Of a DNA stretch of 64,000 bases, positions 42,749-50,639 are shown piece after piece. The DNA is taken from contig JAFUPV010000039.1 of assembly GCA_017472605.1 (NCBI GenBank), positions 1 through 64,000 of the forward strand. The letters run 5' to 3'. This DNA comes from Lachnospiraceae bacterium (GTDB lineage Bacteria > Bacillota > Clostridia > Lachnospirales > Lachnospiraceae). Position numbers and translations under genes: made by a program. Position 1 is the first letter of the stretch; every line of letters begins with the position of its first letter. The notes beneath the pieces are model-generated. The model worked only from the letters and a program-made list of their open reading frames with translations. It had not been told where the DNA came from and did not search any database.

Positions 42749-43816
42749 TTACTCCTCAACCTGCTCAGCAGCGATTGCCTTTACGCTCAGGCTGATCTTT
42801 CTGGACTCTTCGTTGAAATCAACAACCTTAGCAGTGATCTCCTGACCAATAGCCAGTACATCAGACGGCTTCTCGATGTGCTCTCTTGCGATCTGAGAAA
42901 CGTGAAGCAGAGCGTCTACGCCAGTCTCAAGCTCAACAAAAGCACCGAAATCTGTCATACGAGCAACCTTACCGGACACTACGTTGCCAACTGCATACTT
43001 CTCAGAAGCGTTCAGCCACGGATTTGCCTCCGGGAACTTTCTGCTCAGCGCGATCTTTGTTCCGTCGATTGCCTTTACAAGAACCTTAACGGTCTCACCG
43101 CTCTTGAACACCTTCTTCGGGCTCTCGATGCGTCCCCAGCTCATCTCGGAGATGTGAAGCAGACCATCAGCGCCGCCCAGATCAACGAATGCACCGAAAT
43201 CGGTAACGTTCTTAACAGTTCCTTCCAGAACCTGACCAACCTCAAGTCTTGCGAACAGCTCTTCCTGAAGCTTTGCCTTCTTAGCGATGATCAGCTGCTT
43301 GCAGTCACCGATTACTCTGCGCTTTCTCGGGTTGAACTCGGTGATAACGAACTCAACCTGCTGGCCAGCGTACTTCTCCAGGTTCTTCTCATATACATCA
43401 GATACAAGGCTTGCCGGGATGAATACTCTTGTTCCGTCTACGCTAACACTTAAACCACCGCTTAATACCTGCGTAACCTCAGCAGTAAGAACAGTCTTAT
43501 TCTCGAAAGCCTCTTCCAGCATCTTGCTTCCCTTTTCAGCCTGCAGCTTCTTGTAGGACAGCTGAACCTGACCCTCACCATCGTTTACCTTGACAACCTT
43601 TGCCTCAATCTCGTCGCCAACCTTTACCAGGTCACGCAGATTTGCGCTGGAATCGTTGGTATACTCATTCTTTGTGATGATACCGTCAGCCTTATAACCT
43701 ATATTCAGAACAAGCTCATCGTCCTTTACGTCGATGACTGTTCCTTTTACAACAGCACCCTGGCTGATTGTAACTTCTTTCTCTTCGTTCAATAACTTCT
43801 CAAAATCCTCTGACAT
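42749..43816 (-). CDS. rpsA: S1 RNA-binding domain protein (ribosomal S1-like)
   Basis: 355 residues from the ATG at 43816. Four S1 domains by eye: about 18-88, 105-175, 193-260 and 276-346, the last two closest to consensus (VTDFGAFVDLGGADGLLHISEMSW and MTDFGAFVELETGVDALLHVS). Shorter than the six-domain E. coli S1; four-domain forms are common in Clostridia and may help mRNA binding at the ribosome. The gene starts inside the end of ispH (17-nt overlap), and in related genera the two are even fused, so their translation is coupled. Confidence 0.93.
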   Translation of the reverse strand: MSEDFEKLLNEEKEVTISQGAVVKGTVIDVKDDELVLNIGYKADGIITKNEYTNDSSANLRDLVKVGDEIEAKVVKVNDGEGQVQLSYKKLQAEKGSKMLEEAFENKTVLTAEVTQVLSGGLSVSVDGTRVFIPASLVSDVYEKNLEKYAGQQVEFVITEFNPRKRRVIGDCKQLIIAKKAKLQEELFARLEVGQVLEGTVKNVTDFGAFVDLGGADGLLHISEMSWGRIESPKKVFKSGETVKVLVKAIDGTKIALSRKFPEANPWLNASEKYAVGNVVSGKVARMTDFGAFVELETGVDALLHVSQIAREHIEKPSDVLAIGQEITAKVVDFNEESRKISLSVKAIAAEQVEE

Positions 43817-44651
43817 TACGCAGAACCTCCTCGATGATATTATTTGGGGTGGATGCCCCCGCTGTAACACCCACTTTTTCCGCCGCCAAAAACCACTGCT
43901 GATTAAGGTCCTCTGCCGTCTGTATGTAATGGGTACTATTACATTCTTTTTTACAAATCTCGTAAAGCTTCTGGGTATTGGAACTGTTGCTGCTTCCGAT
44001 CACAATCATCCCGTCTGCCCACGATGAAATCTGTGCCGCTTCCTCCTGCCGCTCTCTCGTAGCGGAGCAGATAGTTCTGGCACAATATATATCATACCGC
44101 TTTTTTTGAATTAGGTCAACAAGAATTTTAAATTTCTTGTCGTTAAAAGTGGTCTGTGCAACAAGACAGGCTTCTTTTTCCAGCGTCATGGCAATCTGAT
44201 CCAGTTCTTGTGGTGTCTCTACTGTAAAGACAGGTCCGCTGCACCATCCCATGATTCCCTGAACCTCCGGGTGACTGGGATTTCCGGCAATCAGAATGAC
44301 TTTACCCGCTCTGCTCTGCTCATCTGCGATTCGATGGATCTTCTTTACAAAAGGGCAGGTCATATCGATCAGGTTCAGTCCCATGGAGCGGATCTGCTCT
44401 TCCTGTATCCTGCCGACTCCGTGGGAACGGATGATAACCGTTCCTTCTTTGACCGATTCCAGTTCTTCCTGTGTGTTTATGATATGGACACCTTTTTCTT
44501 TCAGATCCGATACCACCTCTTCATTGTGGATAATCGGTCCGTAGGTATAGATCGGCAGTGACGCGTTTTTCGCGATCTCCGCATAGACCTTGTCAACTGC
44601 ACGCTGTACGCCAAAACAGAATCCGGCGCTTTTCGCCACCTTTATTTCCAT
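43800..44651 (-). CDS. ispH: 4-Hydroxy-3-methylbut-2-enyl diphosphate reductase
   Basis: 283 residues from the ATG at 44651, which has GGAAGGTG upstream; earlier in-frame ATGs lack this site. Last enzyme of the MEP isoprenoid pathway, with a [4Fe-4S] cluster held by Cys12, Cys99 and Cys195 (AGFCFGVQRAV, MTCPFV, TICSATRERQ). Also EEVVSDLKEKGV and GSSNSSNTQKL. Part of the flavoprotein-cmk-ispH-S1 series; overlaps the S1 gene. Confidence 0.97.
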   Translation of the reverse strand: MEIKVAKSAGFCFGVQRAVDKVYAEIAKNASLPIYTYGPIIHNEEVVSDLKEKGVHIINTQEELESVKEGTVIIRSHGVGRIQEEQIRSMGLNLIDMTCPFVKKIHRIADEQSRAGKVILIAGNPSHPEVQGIMGWCSGPVFTVETPQELDQIAMTLEKEACLVAQTTFNDKKFKILVDLIQKKRYDIYCARTICSATRERQEEAAQISSWADGMIVIGSSNSSNTQKLYEICKKECNSTHYIQTAEDLNQQWFLAAEKVGVTAGASTPNNIIEEVLRNVRGF

Positions 44652-44694
44652 CTTACACCTTCCAATTCCCATGATAAACTGATTAATAACCGGC

Positions 44695-45378
44695 TCACAT
44701 TTCCGGTTCCTGTTTCCTTTTCGCGTCTGCAAGACGAATGATCTCGTTTACCACCTCATCAATCGTCATGGACGAGGTATCTACGAGAACAGCGTCTTCT
44801 GCCTGTCTAAGCGGCGCAGTCTCTCTGTGCATGTCCTGGTAATCCCGGTCGATGATCTGCTGCAGAACTGCCTGCGGATCACATGGGATTCCCTTCTGTT
44901 CCAGTTCAAGGCAGCGTCTTTTTGCACGCACCGCAGGATCTGCTGTCAGATAGATTTTCACATCGGCATTCGGCAGAATGCAGGTTCCGATATCTCTTCC
45001 GTCCATCAGGACATCCGCTTCTTTCGCCAGTTTTCGCTGCAGCTCCAGCAGATGGGCACGCACCGCAGGATAGGCACTGACTTTCGACGCCATCGCGCCT
45101 ACCGCTTCTGTCCGGACAAGTGTACTTACATTTTCACCGTTCAGAAGAACCTGCTGCTCTCCATTGACATAGTTTATCGAAACATCCGCTTCCGACACAC
45201 GGCTGCTGATCAACGCCTCATCCGTCAGATCCAGTCCCTGACGATCCATGTACAGACCGATTGCCCGGTACATGGAACCGGTGTCCACATAAATGAACTG
45301 CAGCTCTTTTGCCGCCCGTTTCGCTATGGTACTCTTTCCGGCTCCTGCCGGTCCGTCAATCGCTATATTAAATCCCAT
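44695..45378 (-). CDS. cmk: Cytidylate kinase
   Basis: 227 residues from the ATG at 45378; a TTG two codons earlier is too near the ribosome site. Phosphorylates CMP and dCMP. P-loop GPAGAGKST (9-17), VDTGSMYRAIGLYM, LMDGRDIGT and the DRDYQDMHRETAPLRQAEDAVLVD end region. In the order flavoprotein-cmk-ispH-S1, a conserved Clostridial cluster. Confidence 0.97.
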   Translation of the reverse strand: MGFNIAIDGPAGAGKSTIAKRAAKELQFIYVDTGSMYRAIGLYMDRQGLDLTDEALISSRVSEADVSINYVNGEQQVLLNGENVSTLVRTEAVGAMASKVSAYPAVRAHLLELQRKLAKEADVLMDGRDIGTCILPNADVKIYLTADPAVRAKRRCLELEQKGIPCDPQAVLQQIIDRDYQDMHRETAPLRQAEDAVLVDTSSMTIDEVVNEIIRLADAKRKQEPEM

Positions 45379-45406
45379 TCCCAATTCTCCTCATGTTCGA
45401 CCAATT

Positions 45407-46633
45407 TTATACCGAAATTCCAGCCAGATATCCGGTTGACCAGGCGATCTGAAGATTAAAGCCGCCGGTCATTGCATCCAGATCAAGAACCTCACCCGCA
45501 AAGAAAAGTCCCGGTACCAGCTTTGATTCCATCGTTGACGGATCAATCTCCCGTACACGGATCCCTCCCTGAGTAATGATAGCTTCATTATAATCGCGGG
45601 TACCCGTAATGGTCAATGGTAAATTTTTCGTTAAGCACACAATTCTGGCACGTTCTTCTCTGGAAATGGAATTCACCGGTTTTTCCGGCTCAATCTCACT
45701 TAAACGGACAATCATGTCTGCCAGTCTTGCCGGATACAGCTGAGACAGAGAATTCTTAAACTGCCTGTTTTTTTCCTGTTCAAAATCACGAAGAAGTCTT
45801 GCATCCAGCTGTTCCATTGTCAGAGCCGGCTTCAGATCGATGGAGAGCGAAAGCGGCTTTTCTGCCAGTTTCCGGCAGATTTTGCTGCTGGCGCTGAGGA
45901 TCAGGGGACCGCTTACGCCAAAGTGAGTGAACAAAAGCTCACCAAACTCCTGATAAAGCGTCTTTTTTCCGTCTGTGACGCGGACACTGACATTTTTCAG
46001 CGAAAGGCCCTGCAGCTCTTTTGCCCACTCCTCCCTGCAGACAAGGGGGACAAGAGCAGGACGAAGTTCGGTTACTTCATGACCAAGACTCTTTGCAAAC
46101 CGGTAGCCATCTCCTGTGGAACCGGTTGACGGATAGGACAGACCGCCGGTGGCAACGATCACTGCATCCGCGGCAACCGTTTCTCCCCGCTCCGTTACAA
46201 GCCCGGTTACTCGTTCGCCGTCTGTCCGAAGCGATTTCACACCTGTGCGCAAACGAACATTTACCTGTTTCTGCTGAAGAAGACGGGTCAAAGCAGCGAT
46301 GATATCGGAGGACTTGTCCGACTGGGGGAACACGCGCTGTCCGCGCTCTGTCTTCAGCGGACATCCTGCCTCTTCAATCAGATCGATCAGGCTCTGATTG
46401 CTGAATGTATAAAAAGCGCTGTACAGAAAACGGGGATTCGAAACCACCTGTTTCATGCATTCCTCCATGTCAGCCGCATTGGTTACATTGCAGCGCCCTT
46501 TTCCGGTGATGAACAGTTTCTTTCCCAGCTTTTCATTCTTTTCGAATACTGTGACCTGATTTCCATTGGCTGCGGCAGCATAGGCAGCTATCATCCCCGC
46601 TGCTCCGCCGCCGATTACTGCGATTCGTTTCAT
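45407..46633 (-). CDS. NAD(P)/FAD-dependent oxidoreductase, HI0933/BaiN family
   Basis: 408 residues with FAD motif GGGAAGMIAAYAAA at the N-terminus, the family signature KLFITGKGRCNVTN, ATGGLSYPSTGSTGDGY and the C-terminal AGEVLDLDAMTGGFNLQIAWSTG. This family includes BaiN of bile-acid-converting clostridia, but most members are uncharacterised and are found beside cmk-ispH in Firmicutes. A bile-acid role should not be assumed. First gene of this series. Confidence 0.92.
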   Translation of the reverse strand: MKRIAVIGGGAAGMIAAYAAAANGNQVTVFEKNEKLGKKLFITGKGRCNVTNAADMEECMKQVVSNPRFLYSAFYTFSNQSLIDLIEEAGCPLKTERGQRVFPQSDKSSDIIAALTRLLQQKQVNVRLRTGVKSLRTDGERVTGLVTERGETVAADAVIVATGGLSYPSTGSTGDGYRFAKSLGHEVTELRPALVPLVCREEWAKELQGLSLKNVSVRVTDGKKTLYQEFGELLFTHFGVSGPLILSASSKICRKLAEKPLSLSIDLKPALTMEQLDARLLRDFEQEKNRQFKNSLSQLYPARLADMIVRLSEIEPEKPVNSISREERARIVCLTKNLPLTITGTRDYNEAIITQGGIRVREIDPSTMESKLVPGLFFAGEVLDLDAMTGGFNLQIAWSTGYLAGISV

Positions 46634-46731
46634 ATCCTTTCTCCTGTTTCAAGAGGCATGTTTTCCGGAATCTATCAGCGTTCCCGGCAGACAGTCACTG
46701 ACGTATCTGCCAGAATACACAAGTGAGGTTA

Positions 46732-46765
46732 ACAAAGGCCTCTGCCCGTAAGCAGAAGCCTTTGT
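46732..46765 (-). terminator. Hairpin terminator after the decarboxylase operon
   Basis: ACAAAGGCTTCTGC and GCAGAGGCCTTTGT form a 14-bp stem (one G-U) with a 6-nt loop. The T-tract is weak, but the stem is strong and is placed right after oadA. Confidence 0.7.
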
Positions 46766-46777
46766 CTTCCCACCGGA

Positions 46778-48190
46778 TTATACCGGATAAGCCTTATTCT
46801 TTGTATCTGCAGCAGCCGGATCTACCTTTGTCTGCTGTGCTTCACGATACTTGAAGAAGTCAGTTGCAACCTGCGGGAACAGTGCGTAGGTCAGAACATC
46901 CTCTTCCTGCTGGATGTACTGAGCAGCCTCTTCTCTGAACTTGTCAAGCTGCGGCGGGATCAGGTCTGCCGGACGGCAGGTGATCGGCTCCTTGTCGCCA
47001 ATTGCCTTCTTCTGTACTTCCGGATTCATCGGCTTAATGGTCTGACCGAATTCTCCGCCAAGGATCTTCTTGGACTCCTTGGTGATCATCTTATAACGCT
47101 CGCCCTGCAGAACGTTCAGTACAGCCTGTGTACCAACGATCTGAGAAGACGGGGTAACAAGCGGCGGCTCACCGAAGTCCTTACGAACCTTCGGGATCTC
47201 CTCAAGCACTTCATAGTACTTGTCTTCCGCATGTGCTTCCTTCAGCTGGGATACCAGATTGGAAAGCATTCCGCCCGGTACCTGATACAGAAGGGTCTTG
47301 ATATCAACGCCCATTACCTTCGGATTCAGCAGACCGCTCTTGAGAGCAGCTTCCTGCTGCGGACGGAAGAACTCGGCGATCTCTGCCAGCAGGTTCTGAT
47401 CCAGACCGGTATCATACGGAGTTCCCTTGAAGGTCTCAACCATAACCTCGGTTGCCGGCTGGCTGGTACCCTGAGAGAACGGGCTCATTGCGGTATCAAT
47501 GATGTCTGCGCCTGCCTCAACACACTTCATATAGGTCATCGGAGCAACACCGGACGTGCAGTGCGTGTGAATCTGTACCGGCAGCTTGGTTCCTGCCTTA
47601 ACAGCCTCAACCAGCTCGGTTGCCTGGTACGGAAGAAGAAGGCCTGCCATGTCCTTGATACAGATGGAATCAGCACCCATATCCTCAATTCTCTTTGCAG
47701 TCTCTTTCCAGTATTCCAGGGTATATGCATCGCCAAGGGTATAGGACAGAGCGATCTGTGCATGTCCCTTTTCCCTATTCGCTGCCTTTACAGCGGTCTG
47801 CAGGTTACGCAGATCGTTGAAGCAGTCGAAGATACGGATGATATCGATTCCGTTTGCGATGGACTTCTGTACGAAGTATTCTACTACATCATCTGCATAG
47901 TGGTTGTATCCAAGGATGTTCTGTCCACGGAACAGCATCTGCAGCTTTGTATTCTTAAATCCGTCTCTGAGCTTACGCAGTCTCTCCCACGGATCTTCCT
48001 TCAGGAAACGAAGTGATGCGTCGAACGTTGCGCCGCCCCAGCACTCAACTGCATGATAGCCAACCTTATCCATCTTTTCGATGATCGGCAGCATCTGCTC
48101 CGTTGTCATACGGGTTGCGATCAGAGACTGGTGTGCATCACGAAGCACGGTTTCCATAATTTTTACCGGTTTCTTAGTGACTTCTGCCAT
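46778..48190 (-). CDS. oadA: Pyruvate/oxaloacetate carboxyltransferase (OadA / transcarboxylase 5S-like)
   Basis: 470 residues. TIM-barrel carboxyltransferase acting between biotin and pyruvate/oxaloacetate: ETVLRDAHQSLIATR (Asp18, metal ligand), CWGGATFDASLRFL, MLFRGQN, ICIKDMAG (Lys179, carbamylation site) and QIHTHCTSG (His208, His210, metal ligands), then the PYC_OADA conserved domain (GGMLSNLVSQLKE). It lacks the C-terminal biotin domain of proteobacterial OadA; a separate carrier is at 49423. Last gene of the five-gene cluster. Same domain plan as the 5S subunit of propionibacterial transcarboxylase. Confidence 0.95.
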   Translation of the reverse strand: MAEVTKKPVKIMETVLRDAHQSLIATRMTTEQMLPIIEKMDKVGYHAVECWGGATFDASLRFLKEDPWERLRKLRDGFKNTKLQMLFRGQNILGYNHYADDVVEYFVQKSIANGIDIIRIFDCFNDLRNLQTAVKAANREKGHAQIALSYTLGDAYTLEYWKETAKRIEDMGADSICIKDMAGLLLPYQATELVEAVKAGTKLPVQIHTHCTSGVAPMTYMKCVEAGADIIDTAMSPFSQGTSQPATEVMVETFKGTPYDTGLDQNLLAEIAEFFRPQQEAALKSGLLNPKVMGVDIKTLLYQVPGGMLSNLVSQLKEAHAEDKYYEVLEEIPKVRKDFGEPPLVTPSSQIVGTQAVLNVLQGERYKMITKESKKILGGEFGQTIKPMNPEVQKKAIGDKEPITCRPADLIPPQLDKFREEAAQYIQQEEDVLTYALFPQVATDFFKYREAQQTKVDPAAADTKNKAYPV

Positions 48191-48226
48191 TTCTATACCT
48201 CCATGTAAATTAAGTGAATTTCAAAG

Positions 48227-49375
48227 TTATACGCCGAAAATTGCCATAAAGGTACCGGCTGCAACCGCAGTTCCGATAACACCGGCCACGTTCGGTCCCA
48301 TTGCATGCATCAGCAGGAAGTTGGTCGGATCTGCCTGAGAACCAACCTTCTGGGATACACGTGCTGCCATCGGCACGGCGGATACACCGGCAGAACCGAT
48401 CAGCGGATTGATCTTACCCTTGGTGATCTTGCACATCAGCTTGCCAAGCAGAACACCGCCGGCTGTACCGAACGCAAACGCTACCAGACCAAGAGCAACG
48501 ATCTTCAGGGTATCGATCTTCAGGAATGCTTCCGCACTTGTTGTTGCACCAACAGAAGTACCAAGCAGAATAACTACGATATACATCAGCGCGTTGGAAG
48601 CGGTTTCTGTCAGCTGCTTTACAACGCCACTCTCACGGAACAGGTTACCAAGCATCAGCATACCTACAAGCGGTGCAGTATCCGGCAGAACCATTACAAC
48701 AACGATTGTTACAATGATCGGGAACAGGATGCGCTCCAGCTTGGAAACCGGACGAAGCTGCTCCATCTTGATCTTGCGCTCATCTTCCGTTGTCAGAAGC
48801 TTCATGATCGGAGGCTGAATAATCGGAACAAGAGACATGTAAGAGTAAGCAGCAACGGCGATCGGTCCCATGTACTCGGTCTGTCCCAGCTTACCGCAAA
48901 GGAAGATGGAAGTCGGACCATCCGCGCCGCCGATGATGGAAATTGCGGCAGCAGCCTTGTCGTTAAATCCAAGCAGAATTGCCAGGAAATAAGCAACATA
49001 GATACCGAGCTGAGCAGCAGCACCCATCAGGAAGCTGATCGGATTTGCGATCAGCGGAGCAAAGTCTGTCATTGCGCCAACGCCCATGAAAATCAGGGAT
49101 GGGAGGATACTCCACTCATCCAGTAAATAGAAATAATGCAACAATCCGCCGACACCGTTGGATGTTTCAGCCGGATCCGCCATGATATTGGGGAACATGT
49201 TGACCAGAAGCATACCAAAAGAAATCGGAACTAACAGAAGCGGCTCATACTCTTTTGCAATTGCAAGGTACATGAATACCAGTGCAACGATGATCATCAG
49301 GTAGTTGCCCACTGTCAGATTGAAAAAAGCGGTCTGGTGGATTAGATTGCCCATAGTTTCAATAATATAGTTCAT
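48227..49375 (-). CDS. oadB: Sodium-ion-translocating decarboxylase, beta subunit
   Basis: 382 residues, about nine to eleven membrane helices. The Na+-site motif GGADGPTSIFL is present (Asp152), with NPISFLMGAAAQLGIY before it and LLMHAMGPNVAGVIGTAVAAG at the end. The beta subunit decarboxylates carboxybiotin and exports Na+. It is shared by oxaloacetate, methylmalonyl-CoA and glutaconyl-CoA decarboxylases, so it does not tell the substrate. Confidence 0.96.
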   Translation of the reverse strand: MNYIIETMGNLIHQTAFFNLTVGNYLMIIVALVFMYLAIAKEYEPLLLVPISFGMLLVNMFPNIMADPAETSNGVGGLLHYFYLLDEWSILPSLIFMGVGAMTDFAPLIANPISFLMGAAAQLGIYVAYFLAILLGFNDKAAAAISIIGGADGPTSIFLCGKLGQTEYMGPIAVAAYSYMSLVPIIQPPIMKLLTTEDERKIKMEQLRPVSKLERILFPIIVTIVVVMVLPDTAPLVGMLMLGNLFRESGVVKQLTETASNALMYIVVILLGTSVGATTSAEAFLKIDTLKIVALGLVAFAFGTAGGVLLGKLMCKITKGKINPLIGSAGVSAVPMAARVSQKVGSQADPTNFLLMHAMGPNVAGVIGTAVAAGTFMAIFGV

Positions 49376-49422
49376 CGTCTAATTCCTCCCGTAGTTTCAA
49401 AATCCTGTAACAAGGATTTCCA

Positions 49423-49824
49423 TCAGTTCATAGTAACAAGAACAGAGCCGGACTCTACAGACTGACCTGCAGATACAGCGATGGAAGCTACGGTTCCGTC
49501 CTGCGGAGCTACGATATCATTTTCCATCTTCATTGCCTCAAGAACAACAACAACCTGTCCCTTCTTTACTGCCTCACCTGCTGCAACCTTAACAGCGATG
49601 ATCTTACCAGGCATCGGAGCACTTACCTTTACTGCACCCTCAGCGCCAGCCGGAGCTGCCTTCGGAGCCGCTGCAGGAGCTGCCTTTGGAGCTGCCTTCG
49701 GTGCTGCTACTGCTGCCTTCGGAGCTGCTGCAGGAGCTGCTGCCGGTGCTGCCGCACTGCCAAATCCTTCTTCCACTGTTACTTCATATACATTACCGTT
49801 TACTGTGATCGTATAGTTTTTCAT
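49423..49824 (-). CDS. Biotin carrier protein of the decarboxylase complex
   Basis: 133 residues from the ATG at 49824. The N-terminus MKNYTITVNGNVYEVTVEE matches GcdC/MmdC-type carriers. A flexible Ala/Pro/Lys linker spans about 23-63, then the biotinyl domain with EAMKMEND (Lys99 biotinylated). It lies 14 nt after oadG. It carries carboxyl groups between the cytosolic transferases and OadB. Confidence 0.96.
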   Translation of the reverse strand: MKNYTITVNGNVYEVTVEEGFGSAAAPAAAPAAAPKAAVAAPKAAPKAAPAAAPKAAPAGAEGAVKVSAPMPGKIIAVKVAAGEAVKKGQVVVVLEAMKMENDIVAPQDGTVASIAVSAGQSVESGSVLVTMN

Positions 49825-49838
49825 TGTAAATCCTCCTG

Positions 49839-50618
49839 TTATGCTCTTTTCCATCTGCTGCCCGGCGCACGCTTGATTGAACGTACGATCAGACCATCTG
49901 CGCTGGTTCCTTCGGAAGCTGCGATTGCCGCGGTGATTACCGCTACCAGCTCCAGATCATCCACCAGCTCTTCCTCAACTACTTCTTCCACTGCCGGAAC
50001 AACCGGTACTTCCGGTGCCGCTGCCGGTGCTGCCGGCTCAGAATTCTTCTTGCTGCGGTTTTCTTCCCATGCGTGGATAAAATTAAAGCAATAAATCAAT
50101 CCGCTGATCAGGATCAGCATCACGAATACAGTTCCAAGACCCATGACTGTATTCATAGCAGCTTTCGCCATCTTCTCTCCAAAGGTAAAGTTCGGATTGA
50201 AGGTGATGCTTTCATATTCCGTTCTCTGTCTGTTTACGATCATTTTGAATTCACAGTCGCGATCGGTAAACTCCAGCTCGGCTACTGCTGTATAGACATT
50301 CTCATCTGTATCAAAAAGAACCGTACAGCCTCCAAAGGAAACAAACTCGCCAAGATCATCTCTGTTTCCCTCCCAGGAAGTCAGTCCGCTTAACATACCT
50401 GCGTCCGGGTTGTCTCCATCAATGCCATAGTATTCAATCTTCTCCGCAAGAGTCGCTTCATCCATGGACGTGATCTGTTCAACCAGAGTTTTTGCAGTCT
50501 CGGTCAGAGACGTGATGATTTCAGTCTCTTTCACTTCACTTTCAGTTTCTACGCAGGCGGTCAGAGAAAAGAGACACATCAGCATGGTTAAAAGTAATGC
50601 GAAAAGCTTCTTTTTCAT
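49839..50618 (-). CDS. OadG-family subunit fused to an N-terminal lipoprotein-type domain
   Basis: 259 residues, far longer than ordinary OadG (~80-120). It begins with a lipoprotein signal peptide ending in L19-T20-A21-C22, then about 125 residues predicted to lie outside the cell (residues 23-150; with WEGNRDDLGEFVSFGG and AVAELEFTDRDCEFKMIVNR), one membrane helix (about 155-181), and a cytosolic tail with a Pro/Ala linker and the OAD-gamma end (EELVAVITAAIAASEG-like, IKRAPGSRWKRA). The gamma subunit holds the complex together. The outer domain resembles small DUF3887-type domains; function unknown. Similar long forms occur in Lachnospiraceae, as I recall. Confidence 0.88.
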   Translation of the reverse strand: MKKKLFALLLTMLMCLFSLTACVETESEVKETEIITSLTETAKTLVEQITSMDEATLAEKIEYYGIDGDNPDAGMLSGLTSWEGNRDDLGEFVSFGGCTVLFDTDENVYTAVAELEFTDRDCEFKMIVNRQRTEYESITFNPNFTFGEKMAKAAMNTVMGLGTVFVMLILISGLIYCFNFIHAWEENRSKKNSEPAAPAAAPEVPVVPAVEEVVEEELVDDLELVAVITAAIAASEGTSADGLIVRSIKRAPGSRWKRA

Positions 50619-50639
50619 ATTCCGTCACCTCTTTTTCTA

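Noticed and set aside
45407-46633. Bile-acid reductase BaiN
   Set aside because: Family membership only; its cmk-ispH context is the general one for this family and no other bai genes are present.
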